A stretch of DNA of 64,000 nt, taken from positions 62,001-126,000 of the forward strand of contig WPDH01000162.1 in the NCBI GenBank assembly GCA_019137255.1, given 5' to 3'. The stretch comes from Corinectria fuckeliana. Its lineage: Eukaryota > Ascomycota > Sordariomycetes > Hypocreales > Nectriaceae. Of the stretch, positions 44,249 through 54,836 are shown piece by piece (position 1 is the stretch's first letter; each line of letters starts with the position of its first letter). The notes beneath the pieces were generated by a model. That model searched no databases and was not told the DNA's origin. It saw nothing but the letters and a program-made list of their open reading frames with translations. Both the position numbers and the translations under genes were made by a program.

Positions 44249-47200
44249 TTACAGCACAATCGCTAGCTCGGGCCGGTCTACCTTGTCCTCGTCTAGGTTG
44301 GGGTAGTAGGGCACCATGGCATCCGATCCATGTACATACGCATCATTATACAGCCGCCAGTACGGCGTGCGGACCTTTCTCGCCGGGTGGAACAGTCCTG
44401 CCCAGACGTAGTTGAGCACCAAGCCCGGGCCGACCGCCACGCGGATGGCCTCGATGGCTTCCACGATACGGTCGATGACGTGCGGGCTGGTCTCGAATAG
44501 GTTGGGGTACAGCAGGTTGAGAAGATGCACCATGGCATCTTCGCACCCGAGGCCCACGACACCAAGCGCGATGTGCTTGACGACCGAGGCAGCAGTTTGA
44601 CGATGGACTTGGTCTCGGTCGATGAGAGCGTCCTCTAGCAGAGGAGTCACGGCGTAGACGTAGTCCTTGGCCATCTCGCCAATGTATTCGAAAAGGAAAG
44701 ACAGAGACTTGAGCACACCGTTCTGGACGTTGAGTTCCGGCACGCGGTACTCGTTCATCAAAGCAGGTAGAACAGTGAAGGGAGCGCAAGTCTCTGCGAC
44801 GATGCCGATGGCGACGGCAGTGTTGACCCGGGACTGACGCTCCTGAACTCGAAGGTTGTTGAGCAGAGTAGCCAAGACATCCTGAGGGCCGATGGCTTTG
44901 GCGATGAAACCAAACGTGTTGTTGGCCGCTCGTCGAATGCCCTTCTTGTGAGCCTTGAGCATGTCGAGCAACTCGAAGCAGATACGCATCCATTCTCGGG
45001 CATTGACGCTCTCCGGTCCACGATCCGCGATACGACCAACCAGGTCGATCGTGTTCTCCTGCACCTTCTCGTGACGGTTTCGCAAGATGGGCGTCAGTCG
45101 GGGTAGCAGATCCTTGATCGGCGGCTGCATCTGCGAGATGCCCACAACCGTGACAATGGATCGCAGAGCGCCGAGGATGGAACCAAGCACCTCGGGGTAT
45201 TCTTCTCCGAGGTATTCGTAGAGAACAATGCCCAGCTTGCCCATGAGCGCATCCTCGCCGCACTGCTTCATGACCATGGCAATCCGAGAAATGAGATCGG
45301 CAGCCTGTTGTCGAACGGTGGCCGACTTGTTGTTCAACCGCCAGAGGATAGTACTGACAATCTGCGGCAGGTATGGTTTGCATCGGGTTCCAAGAGCGTT
45401 GACGACAGAACCGAATCCATTGAGCATAACAATGTCTTCGACGCTCTGCTCCTGAAACGCATGCAAGATACCATCAACGAGGCGTTCCTCCAGGCGCTCA
45501 CCAATGTCAGCGGCACCCAGGCTGGACACGATCTTCTCCACCGTCTCCACCGTCATCTTCCTGTATGCCTCGCTCTCGTCCTTCAAGTTGTTGACGACCC
45601 TCTCCACAATCTCGCTCACGCCGACCTTCTGGCCAATGTCGACAGTCGTCTCAACCACCTGTCTGTAGTTGCGCTTGTCCAAGGCCATTCGCCTTACCCA
45701 GAAGCTCTTGAAGAACTCATCCAAGACGTGCTCCTTGAGGTATCCAGCCGTCACACCATCTGTTCCGGCACACTGAGAAACGACCTTGAGAACGACCTTC
45801 TTCATCTCCTCATCTGGGGACGAGAACTCACGAAGCAGAATCTCCATGATCTGGCTGGTGTAGTAGTTGGCGTACTCTTCGTCCATGAGAGGAATGATGA
45901 AGCCAACCGCCTTAAGAAAGCCGGCTAAGCCCTTTCCTCGTTGCTTGCGGGCACCAGTCCACAGAGGGTTCAGGATTTCATCGAAGCTCTCAATACCGTA
46001 TGGATTGGATGCTTCTGCCAACGCTGCGATGGCAAGACTGGTCACAGTCCTGACCTTTGTTTGTTCGTCGTTGAGGTTGGGGCCAATGCACTCCACTAAT
46101 CCCTTCAGGTGCGGAAGGACGGCACAGCCCATAAGAATAGGGATTTGTTGAACAATTTTGACTCCGGTGTGGCGGGCTTGCCATGACTTCTTGCTTCGGC
46201 AGACGGCTCTTAGAAAAGGCAGCAGAGCCGGAATACCGAGAGCTGACGCCACAACGGCGAAGGCTCTCGCTGTGGTGTTTCGGACGTATTCGTCGACGTG
46301 ATCAATGTCAGGTCTCATGGTGCTAATCATCGTGGCGAGGCCGGCTGCCTTGCTAAGGTTAGAGATAATCTCGCGACCCTCAACTCTCGCGTAATAATCT
46401 TGATCGATGAGCAGAGGCTCGATAACCACCAGGATCTTGTGAACATAAGGTCGTACCAGGTCGTCGAGCTTGTATAGAATTCTGTCAATGACCTTGACCA
46501 ACAGATGGCGCTCCTGGTCCTCTAAGGTCTTCTCCATGAGCAAGGGAAGAATCTGGTCGAAGAGGGGCCCAGCTCCGAATTGCCTGGCGTTGTCCGTGAT
46601 TTGTCGAAGAGCAGTCTTTCGCATGGGAGGAGTACCGTTCTTGATCTTGAGAAGTAACCTCATGATCTTCCTCTCCTTGAGTTCATCGACGGTTAGAACA
46701 TTCTCGTCAGACCCATCGGTGAGCTTTCCAAAGTACGCCATATCTTCGGGCTTGAAGAACTGCAGGTCGCCGACACCGGGGATCTCGGCGGGCATGGGCT
46801 TCCCGCTGAGGCGCACTTGCTCGGGGTCTTGCATCATGAACCCAGTCTGAGCCGCAGGCGTCGCCATGAGCTTGTGTGCGGGAGCGCGAACGGGCTCATA
46901 GCCCGGAGGGGGTTCAAGCGTCTTGTAGCCTTCGGCCTCGCCAGGAAGAAGTATGTCAAGCTCCTCATCGCTGAGTGGCATGTTACGACCAGAGATATCC
47001 GTCCCGAACGTGGAGGGCATTGCAGGCGCCGACGACTGGTGCATTGGAGTGGCAAGCCCTTGGTTGCCCATCGGTGTGGCTGATGGGGCTTGATCCCAAC
47101 GAGATCGCTTCTTTGGAGCATCTGCGCCAGGCGCAGCAATGGCAGGTGCTTGATCCCATCGCGAGCGCTTGGGCTTGGCAGCGTCGTCCGCTTCAGACTT

Positions 47201-47899
47201 GCCCTCTCCATCCTCTGCAAGGCTCGACGCTACATCCCATCTCTTCTTGCGCTTCTTCGTCACGACCTCAGTCGAGCCCGCTTCGGCGTTCTCCTTATCT
47301 CCGTCTTTGAGTGTCGGTTGAGCGTCGTCGCCATCTGATCCACCCTCTTGTTTCGCTTGAATAGCTCGTAGGACGCGTTCCTCCTCTCGTTCGAGATCTC
47401 GGGCTTCCATAACCTCGCGATAGCTGGTACCATTTGCTGAGGCACCAGCTTGGCGGTTCTCTGCGAAAGGATCGGCCCGCGTAGGGGTGAGGGCGCGATT
47501 GAAGCGACGCTTCTGATAATCAGTCTCGCGATCGGCGATGCGGCCGCTCTTCTCACCCCGGCCGGCCAAGAGGTCATCCTCCTCGACGCCGCCTCCCCGA
47601 GCAAACTCGTCGATCATGTCTCGCGACGCGGTGTACTGTCCGACAAGTCGGCGCGTGTTGTCGGCGTCCTCCATGTCCTCATCCTCGTTGCCCATCGGCA
47701 GGGAGGCATGGTAACCAGCAAACTTGTCGCCTGCATCGCGATCGTAGAGATCATTGTCGGCGCTGTCGGTGAGCTTCTGCTTTGTCGAGTCGGCTCGTTG
47801 GTTTGAAGCGTCGAAGGTGCTCGAGCCCTTCTTCGCGGCAGCGGCAGCGTTTCGCTCCTGCTGGAGCTTCTTGATCGTCTCGAAATCCGCGTCAGACAT
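44249..47899 (-). CDS. prp10: U2 snRNP splicing factor SF3B1 (Prp10/Hsh155)
   Basis: One intronless frame of 1216 residues (fission yeast Prp10 is about 1205). The N-terminal 400 residues are disordered and carry three U2AF-ligand motifs (basic run plus RWD) with tryptophans at 221, 248 and 268 (KKRKKRWDV, KRSRWDQAP, KKRSRWDQAP), plus the conserved DEELDILLPGEAEGY and LRLLLKIKNGTPPMRKTALR-like blocks. The rest is the HEAT-repeat solenoid. The branch-site adenosine pocket region is intact: DEQTKVRT places Lys615 at the position of human Lys700, and GLAGFLKAVGFIIPLMDEEY follows. SF3B1 clamps the U2/branch-site duplex in the spliceosome. Absence of introns in such a long gene is notable in an intron-bearing neighbourhood. 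Confidence 0.98.
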   Translation of the reverse strand: MSDADFETIKKLQQERNAAAAAKKGSSTFDASNQRADSTKQKLTDSADNDLYDRDAGDKFAGYHASLPMGNEDEDMEDADNTRRLVGQYTASRDMIDEFARGGGVEEDDLLAGRGEKSGRIADRETDYQKRRFNRALTPTRADPFAENRQAGASANGTSYREVMEARDLEREEERVLRAIQAKQEGGSDGDDAQPTLKDGDKENAEAGSTEVVTKKRKKRWDVASSLAEDGEGKSEADDAAKPKRSRWDQAPAIAAPGADAPKKRSRWDQAPSATPMGNQGLATPMHQSSAPAMPSTFGTDISGRNMPLSDEELDILLPGEAEGYKTLEPPPGYEPVRAPAHKLMATPAAQTGFMMQDPEQVRLSGKPMPAEIPGVGDLQFFKPEDMAYFGKLTDGSDENVLTVDELKERKIMRLLLKIKNGTPPMRKTALRQITDNARQFGAGPLFDQILPLLMEKTLEDQERHLLVKVIDRILYKLDDLVRPYVHKILVVIEPLLIDQDYYARVEGREIISNLSKAAGLATMISTMRPDIDHVDEYVRNTTARAFAVVASALGIPALLPFLRAVCRSKKSWQARHTGVKIVQQIPILMGCAVLPHLKGLVECIGPNLNDEQTKVRTVTSLAIAALAEASNPYGIESFDEILNPLWTGARKQRGKGLAGFLKAVGFIIPLMDEEYANYYTSQIMEILLREFSSPDEEMKKVVLKVVSQCAGTDGVTAGYLKEHVLDEFFKSFWVRRMALDKRNYRQVVETTVDIGQKVGVSEIVERVVNNLKDESEAYRKMTVETVEKIVSSLGAADIGERLEERLVDGILHAFQEQSVEDIVMLNGFGSVVNALGTRCKPYLPQIVSTILWRLNNKSATVRQQAADLISRIAMVMKQCGEDALMGKLGIVLYEYLGEEYPEVLGSILGALRSIVTVVGISQMQPPIKDLLPRLTPILRNRHEKVQENTIDLVGRIADRGPESVNAREWMRICFELLDMLKAHKKGIRRAANNTFGFIAKAIGPQDVLATLLNNLRVQERQSRVNTAVAIGIVAETCAPFTVLPALMNEYRVPELNVQNGVLKSLSFLFEYIGEMAKDYVYAVTPLLEDALIDRDQVHRQTAASVVKHIALGVVGLGCEDAMVHLLNLLYPNLFETSPHVIDRIVEAIEAIRVAVGPGLVLNYVWAGLFHPARKVRTPYWRLYNDAYVHGSDAMVPYYPNLDEDKVDRPELAIVL

Positions 47900-48362
47900 C
47901 TTGGCTTATCGAGTTCCCTGCTTCATCCCGGTTCAAGAGTACTAGGGTCGCTCCCGGCGGTGTCGTCGTTCATGGGGAGGTGTTGCTGATGTGGCTGGTC
48001 GCAAAATTGCAGTCCTTGACGAAGCTTTCCCCGGGCGGCGAAAAGTCTCGCGGCGTGTCAGGTCTCCACCCGAAATTTAGCCGCCTATGCACTCTTTGCT
48101 ACTAGACCATGCCTAGGTACATAGGCACATGCATTAGCTCTGGCTCTTAGCATAGACGATCTGAGGAAGCATGATGAGTTGTGAAATATCTTTGCTAATT
48201 GCGATAGGGAAGTCTTGTTTTAAGAGTACTTTGAAACTACCATCAACAGACTGATCAAAAATGTATATTTCTGCGCCCAGAAAATATCAGTATCACGATA
48301 CTCTTATCAGGGAGACTTCAAACCCAAAGTTCGTGTGTCAACTGTATTGCGTGCGACTTTGT
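47900..48362. other. Spacer between OGG1 and SF3B1
   Basis: 463 bp holding the OGG1 3' end and the SF3B1 promoter (both minus strand). It includes a CCTAGGTACATAGG element near 48112-48125. No gene seen. Confidence 0.5.
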
Positions 48363-49721
48363 CTAAGTCCGCAGTCTCTTGGTCCGTCTACGTACTTTTG
48401 GCTTGATTACCTCCGTCTGGTATTTGATCTCCAACTCATCCTCCGTCATCTCTTCCGTCTTTACTTCGGTCTTCACTTCTGTCTTCACCCCCGCCTTCAC
48501 AACTGTCGCCCTCCTCTTCCGCTTTGTGAGTGGCTTTTCCTCCTCTACAGTCTCTTCTTTAACACCCACCACATTGATCTCTTCCTTCTTTATTGTTCTA
48601 TCAGAAAACTCCCGAAGATCCGCGGTGAAGAGGACCGAATGCGCCCAGCCTGCATATTTCCCCCAAATCGCCCTGAAGTGGTCACCCACTGCATCGTACA
48701 TGGCCTTGTTAAAAGTCTTGGTCTTCGTCTTGCCGAATTTGTAGTCTCTTTGAGCAATTTGCCAGACATGAGTGTCCACTGGAACTGATTCGCCCCATCC
48801 TAAGCCCATCAGACAGACGCAGTCGGCGACTTTCGGGCCGACACCCGATAGGGCGAGAAGTTGCTCATGCGCCTCCTTGTAGGTCAAGCCCTGGTTTGTT
48901 GGCACTTGAGGGCTATTAAAGCCCTGGTTTTCGGGGTTCCGGAGGGTTTCTAGCCAGTCGCCTGGCTTATCCTGAGCTACTATCCGCGCAGTTTCGGCAA
49001 TATATCTGGCGCGGTATCCAAACCCAAGCTCTCTTAGGTGATCCTCCACCTGCTTGCCCGTCAACGCATCGGGAGCTGGAAAATCGTGGAAGGCCTCATC
49101 CCCGATATGACCGATAAAGGGGCCATAATGCTTGCATAATTTGTGGGCCTAGACAATGGGACCAGTTAGTTCGTTGTTCTTCGCCAGGGCTGTAGGGTTT
49201 CTGCACCATTTGTGATATTCTAGAGATGTTATTGTTGCTGCTACAGATAAAGCAGACTAAAGCTTCCCAAGCGTCCTGACTGAGAATGCGAACGCCCATA
49301 AACTTAGGCGCCCTCTTGCGAAAGTTGGGGTCGGCCAGTGACCATTGCTTATACAGGCTTTCAAGGTCTAGATTCAAGCTGAAGTAGTAACGCAAGAATG
49401 CCTCGGTGTCATCCGTTGCTGTCGGACTGTCCCCAACAGCAGCCAGAGAAGTCAGGGGACTGAGTGTCGCCTCTGGCCAAGTGACCTTGTAGTAGAGATG
49501 GGTAGGATCTTGCTTCAGAGACAGAATGCGTCCGTGCAAGGTGCACATCCTAAACAAGTTAATTAGAGGTTCATCTGCGATACTGAAGAATAAAATGCCA
49601 ACCATTCATCATTGATCTGTCGCCATCTAAAGGATTGGCCACAGCGGAGGGTAGTGTTGATGCATAGCTCCGCCAAGTTCACAGGCAGCTTCCGCCAACC
49701 AGAAGTTCGGGCGGCAGCCAT
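48363..49721 (-). CDS. OGG1: 8-oxoguanine DNA glycosylase/AP lyase Ogg1
   Basis: Three exons on the minus strand, 49603..49721, 49207..49549 and 48363..49148, encode 415 residues. The first intron is 53 nt. Motifs run in Ogg1 order: LCINTTLRCGQSFRWRQIND (substrate pocket), ALVCFICSSNNNISRI, then the helix-hairpin-helix LSGVGPKVADCVCLMGLG with catalytic Lys260, and VPVDTHVWQIAQRDY carrying the catalytic Asp. Ogg1 excises 8-oxoguanine opposite C in nuclear and mitochondrial DNA. A lysine/glutamate-rich C-terminal extension of about 70 residues contains three near-identical VKTE units and ends KVRRRTKRLRT, a likely nuclear localisation signal. Start codons of OGG1 and U2AF are only 352 bp apart, so they share a promoter region. 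Confidence 0.96.
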
Positions 49722-50073
49722 TACCTGGGAGAGGTGAGCCGGCTCAGTCCACAGCCGAGTTCAATAGCCAAACTTGGAAATGTGGCCGACGAATGTAAAG
49801 AGTGCAGTGTATTATATTGTTCTTGAGAGCTCGGGGCGCGCCAGGACTACCGATTTTGGCGGTCAGTGGGTCGCACAGTCCCCAATTGGAGCCAAGCCCA
49901 AACTGTACTAGTGGCATCTGGCAAAAAAGCTCCAGCCTCGCGCGAGCCCTCCAGCTTTTGGTTCTGGAACCTCGTTGCGCCTTGCTAAACTTGCTCGACC
50001 TGCTGCCAACCACACAACATCATCAATTTCAGCGGACCAACGCTCTTTGGTGTCGCTTATCAGTATCGCAAGT
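49722..50073. promoter_or_regulatory. Bidirectional OGG1/U2AF promoter region
   Basis: 352 bp between divergent start codons. No protein-like frame and no motif I can name with confidence; it must contain both promoters and 5' leaders. Confidence 0.5.
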
Positions 50074-52004
50074 ATGAACGGTGACAGTTACTCGTCCCGA
50101 GGTATGTTCATTCACTCCCCTCTTTGTTTCTCCTTGTCGCGTTGCTAACTGCCGTCGAACACGTAGATGGGCGAAGGGGACGAGATTATCCGGTACGCAA
50201 CTTCCTAATATCCCGTCTTTAGCTTGTACTTATCTCCCTGCAGGCTCCAAGAGGGGACCGAGATGATCGCCGTGACCGACACAGAGGAGATCGAGACCGC
50301 AGACGTTCCCGCTCGCCAGACCACCGAAGCCACCGACGGGGAGAAGGAGACGTCGATGCCTACTCTTCTAGCCGAAACCATCGGGATCGTGAGCGTGAGG
50401 ACAGATACTCTGGGCGTGACCGACGACCTGACCGCGAGTGGGACCGCGGGTCCTCCCGCCGGGACGCTCGACGCGACGATGAAGACCGGCCCCCAAGACG
50501 AGAGCGAGGGGAGCCTTTCGAGGATCGCCGACGTGGAGGCAGGGACCGACGAGAGGATGGAGGATTCCCGCGCCAAAATGAAAACCGCCGTAGCGCGTCT
50601 CCTCCACCTAAGAAGCGAGAGCCAACGCCCGACCTAACTGATATTGTTTCGGTTTTGGAGCGCAAGCGCCGGCTGACGCAGTGGGACATCAAGCCCCCTA
50701 GCTACGAGAATGTCACCGCTGAGCAGGCGAAGCTGTCGGGTATGTTTCCTCTTCCGGGTGCTCCTCGACAGCAACCCATGGATCCAAGCAAGCTCCAAGC
50801 ATTCATGAACCAGCCTGGCGGCCAGGTCACCAGTGCTGGTCTCAAGGCCAGCAACTCCCGCCAGTCGAAGCGTCTTCTGGTCTCCAAGATCCCATCTGGC
50901 ACAACTGAGGAGGGTTTGATGTCATTCTTCAACCTTCAGCTGAACGGCCTCAACATCATTGAGAACACAGACCCTTGCACTCTTTGTCAGTTTTCCAACG
51001 ATCACTCATTTGCCGTCTTGGAGTTCAGAGGCGCAGCCGATGCCACAGTTGCTTTGGCACTTGACGGCATCTCCATGGAGGCGGAGGATGCTGCGAATGG
51101 CGCTGCGAACGGACGTGGACTTGAGATCCGCCGACCCAGGGACTACGTTGTGCCAGCTATTACTGAGGAAGTCGCCTTTGACCCCGAGGTGGTCTCCAAT
51201 ATCGTGCCGGATACCGTCAACAAGCTTAGTATCACTGGCATCCCAAGCTTCCTGACAGAAGACCAGGTTATTGAGCTGCTCGCGGCTTTCGGCAAACCAA
51301 AGGCGTTCGTCCTAGTCAAGGACCGGGGCACCGAGGAATCTAGGGTGAGTGATTCTTGATTGACCAGTGTCTGTCCATTTCTAACTATATCCAGGGCATT
51401 GCATTCGCCGAATATCAGGACCCGACTGCGGCCAACCCTCCTGCCCTGGAGACTCTGAACGGTATGGATGTCGGAGGCAAGAAGTTGAAGGTTACCAAGG
51501 CCAGCATTGGCCCTACTCAGGTCGCCAATTTCGACGTCGGCATCACTGCCATAAGCGGCCTTGCCTCTCAGACGACCAACGAGGTCGAGACAAGCCGCGT
51601 CCTACAGCTGCTCAACATGGTCACAGCCGAGGAACTCATGGACAATGAAGATTATGAAGGTTTGTTTCTCTTCGCTTTGCAGGTTGTTGAACCCCTTGCT
51701 AATTTGTCACACCAGAAATTTGCGAAGACGTCCGCGAAGAGTGCTCCAAGTTTGGCACCATCGCCGACATGAAGATCCCACGGCCCACAGGCGGCAGCAG
51801 ACAATCCGCTGGCGTGGGTAAGATTTTCGTGAAGTTTGACGCGGTCGAATCAACAACGAAGGCCCTGAAGACGCTGGCGGGGCGGAAGTTTGCCGACAGA
51901 ACCGTCGTGACAACTTATTTCCCGGAGGTACGTTAACATGCAACGCTCTATCAAGATGGTTCTAACTCGGTGAACAGGAAAACTTCGACGTCGGCGCCTG
52001 GTAG
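50074..52004 (+). CDS. U2AF large subunit (U2AF65-type splicing factor)
   Basis: Six exons, 50074..50101, 50167..50192, 50244..51344, 51395..51659, 51716..51927 and 51978..52004, give 552 residues. Exons one and two are only 28 and 26 nt. Residues 19-145 are an Arg/Asp/Ser-rich RS-like domain (DRDRRRSRSPDHRSHRRG). LTQWDIKPPSYENVT corresponds to the segment before RRM1 in human U2AF65. RRM1 lies at about 226-316 (SKRLLVSKIPSGTTEEGL), RRM2 at about 345-425 (NKLSITGIPSFLTEDQV), and the C-terminal UHM at about 450-552, ending ENFDVGAW with GRKF as the R-x-F ligand-binding loop. U2AF binds the polypyrimidine tract and recruits U2 snRNP through SF1 and SF3B1. The terminal exon encodes just eight residues plus stop. 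Confidence 0.96.
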
Positions 52005-52868
52005 TAGTATGCTTAATAACAGTGCGACGTTGGGGAAATATGGTTACATTTGCCGGCAGGTGGGTGGCAGTTCCAGCAGGGGGATTTGGTTATGCGTCTG
52101 AGATGGAACGGGAGTCGTCTCTGCTGGTGTATCGGAGGGGGTGTGGTCAATTGAAAATGTAAAACAGTGGACATGACATGGAGCTTTGAAGTTAGGCATG
52201 AGTATATTCATTCAATCAATCAATCATGCAAGCGCAGGCGGTTCCAGTAAATTCAAGACTATCGTATTTGTATTCATATATATAGCTCCTATGCAAGGTA
52301 CGTTCTAGAGGGTGACTAGATAATGCATTGCATGCAATGGGAGAATTTGTAAAGCTGAATTTCTGTTAGCGCAGGTCCTTGACGCAGCTTGCAAACAAAA
52401 ATGGCGGTTGTTGACCAGATATCAGAAGTCCGTATCATTCATCGAGCCCGAAGGCTCTAACATAAGAGGTACCAGAATAAAAATGTGAAGTATCATCATA
52501 TAAAAGGTCGACGGGATTAGGAAAAGCAGGGGCAATGAGACTTACCATCAGTCAATGAGCATCCTTGAATAGCTCTGTTCTGAGTCCATGGATGTTTGTT
52601 AGGAATGTTAGGAAGAGAACGTTCGCGGTAAAGACGGGAGGAGGAGGAAGAAAAGTAGTCGGAAGAAAACGCGAGGTTGGCGCCAGCGTAACGGTCAGTC
52701 ACGTGAAAATGCCCCACCACCAGCCCCTACGAACGGCTCTCGCCGCCTCTGCCCTAACTAAGCGAAAAATTCACCGCTCCACACAAACCCTCCAGGACTT
52801 AGAACTCTACACTCGCTCGCCTGCCGACAACTTCTCAACCGCAGTATCACCACCACCAAACAGACAAG
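52005..52868. promoter_or_regulatory. RPS13 upstream region with CACGTG and CCCTAA elements
   Basis: 864 bp between the U2AF stop and the RPS13 start. The last 170 bp contain the palindrome TCACGTGA at 52699-52706 and CCCTAA (TTAGGG on the other strand) at 52752-52757. The Cbf1-type and Tbf1-type sites are the known pair at ribosomal-protein promoters in fungi outside the baker's-yeast lineage; occupancy here is inferred. The first 500 bp show no features beyond 3' UTR-like sequence. Confidence 0.55.
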
Positions 52869-53558
52869 ATGGGTCGCCTTCACAGCAACGGAAAGGGCAT
52901 TTCCGCCTCCGCGGTTCCCTACTCCCGCACCGCCCCCGCGTGGCTCAAGACCACCCCCGACCAGGTCGTCGAGCAGATCTCCAAGCTGGCCCGAAAGGGT
53001 GCTACTCCCTCCCAGATCGGTGTCATCCTCCGTGACTCCCACGGCATTGCCCAGGTCAAGATTGTCACCGGTATGTAATTGTGGGCGAGGCAAGATGGAG
53101 AGTGCACTGCTAACTTGGTCCCAGGTAACCGAATTCTGCGAATCCTGAAGTCGAGCGGTACGAAACCCTGAAAAAGCGATTGATGTGTTGGATATACCAT
53201 ACCATACATCTCTCCTAGAGATTTTCTCTATAATGCCTCTGTACGGTCAAGACTGACAGAGTGATGTAACAGGCCTCGCCCCGGAGCTTCCCGAGGATCT
53301 GTACATGCTCATCAAGAAGGTACGTCCCCGCATAAGTAGCACCTGTTTTGACGAACAAAAACTGACGATTTTTTTTAATAACAGGCCGTCGCCGTCCGCA
53401 AGCACCTCGAGCGTAACCGCAAGGACAAGGACTCCAAGTTCCGCCTCATTCTCATCGAGTCCCGAATCCACCGTCTGGCCCGTTACTACAAGACCGTCGG
53501 TGTCCTTCCTCCTACCTGGAAGTACGAGTCCGCCACCGCCAGCACCATCGTCGCTTAA
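52869..53558 (+). CDS. RPS13: 40S ribosomal protein S13 (uS15)
   Basis: Four exons, 52869..53070, 53125..53157, 53273..53319 and 53385..53558, give 151 residues, exactly the eukaryotic S13 length. The start MGRLHSNGKGISASAVPYSR and the blocks DQVVEQISKLARKGATPSQI, ILRDSHGIAQVKIVTG, NRILRILKSSGLAPELPEDL, and RLILIESRIHRLARYYKT are all canonical. S13 sits in the 40S subunit near the bridge to 60S. Small internal exons (33 and 47 nt) are typical of highly expressed ribosomal-protein genes in filamentous fungi. Confidence 0.98.
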
Positions 53559-53860
53559 GCGAGTCAATACTCACGGCCGGCCGATACTGGTGGAGGTGAT
53601 GGTTTCCCGGGTCAAGGAGTTGGGGGACAAATTATGGAAAACTTGCATTTAGAGCCATGATGCTTATGCGCCCTGTGTGGGAGGACCGCAGTGTAGTCGA
53701 CTGCTCAAATAGAAAGCAATCTGACCGCTGAACTACAATGACAAATATGGCACCTCGATCCAATGACTGAACCTTTATAAATCCGGAACGCCGTCCATGC
53801 TTCGTTTAACTCGTCTACCTGCAGCCATACAGGACCAGCGCTTTATATGACCCATGACAC
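53559..53860. other. Convergent 3' ends of RPS13 and SDC1
   Basis: 302 bp with no gene seen; both 3' UTRs and terminators are expected here. Confidence 0.5.
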
Positions 53861-54550
53861 TTAACTAGCGGTTTCCAGTTCTTTCGACTTTTGTATCAGA
53901 TATTCTCCCAAGACTCGTAGCGGGTCACTCGGTCTAGCATTTCGTCAGTCAATGTTACCAAGCGCCAATCTCCGAAAATGCCTACTGTTCTTTCGCCAAC
54001 TGCTTCATGCCCTCGAGTAGCACTCCTGTAACCCTAGTATTCAAGTATCTTCGTGTCGAATCGCCATGCGGGGGAGCTTCTGTCGGCATAGAGAAACCGG
54101 GATCGGGGTGCGCCGAGGCGGCTCTCGATCCATGCGCCGGCGTTCCGGTTCGCGCAGGGATAGGGCTCGGCGCATAGGCTGCTGGTGCCGGCGAGGACTT
54201 CATTCTCTGTCAGCCAAGTTGGTTCGATTATGTCGGGAAGTTGGGCAAGGATGAGGCAGGTAGGAAGCTGGCGAAAGGCTTAGGACGTTGGCTCAAAAAC
54301 GAAATAGGCGGTGGCGGCCAATATCCCGATTAGCATGCAGGCGACCTTCGGGTAGCATGTTGATTCACGCATGAGAGCAAACACGTACCGCAGGTTGCTC
54401 AATCATAGTGTCAGACATCACCACATCCCTCTGCAGGAGGATGTCTGTTTGCGCAGGTGGAACGGGAAGGCTGTAAGCGGGCGAGTCAAACGGGGCGGCG
54501 ACTTGTGGAATATCCACCATCGGGTCGGGTATAGGTGCTTCTTCTGCCAT
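53861..54550 (-). CDS. SDC1: COMPASS subunit Sdc1 (Dpy-30 motif protein)
   Basis: Three exons on the minus strand, 54389..54550, 53986..54206 and 53861..53933, give 151 residues. The N-terminal 100 residues are Pro/Ala-rich and likely disordered. The Dpy-30 dimerisation motif is at about 105-145: TRRYLNTRVTGVLLEGMKQL, AKEQPSDPLRVLGEYLIQKS. It is completed only by the last, 73-nt exon, which simple ORF calling would miss because exon two runs into a stop. Dpy-30 proteins dimerise and bind Ash2/Bre2 in the COMPASS complex, which methylates histone H3 lysine 4 in the nucleus. Start codons of SDC1 and FAN1 are 286 bp apart and divergent. The motif makes the assignment firm. Confidence 0.9.
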
Positions 54551-54836
54551 ATTTGCAGGTTTCCGGTTGTCTCAATTGGCCGTTGTGAATGGTCTCGGTA
54601 AACAGCTTGGAGGCGGGATGATTGTCATGCTCCATGCTCGAGGCCGAGTCGCGCCGGCTGATTGTCGGACAAACTGCAAGAGGGCAGCACGAGGTCAGCT
54701 GACTTCGTGTTAGATTGGTTTGACGCAGAAACGTGTCTGCCTTGGTCCTCTCGCGTCTCCCGTCAACGAGGAGTCCAACGGTGCAAAACGTGGGAGCACT
54801 CTTTGTCGACATTCGAGGAATGTCTTCATTGGAAGT
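54551..54836. promoter_or_regulatory. Bidirectional SDC1/FAN1 promoter region
   Basis: 286 bp separate the divergent start codons. The FAN1 frame stays open upstream of its ATG back to a TTG at 54720, but without an ATG, so this is read as leader. Confidence 0.5.

Noticed and set aside
44346..45383. 345-codon frame on the minus strand in the SF3B1 region
   Set aside because: It is an alternate frame of the same strand as SF3B1 with His/Arg/Ser-rich random composition.
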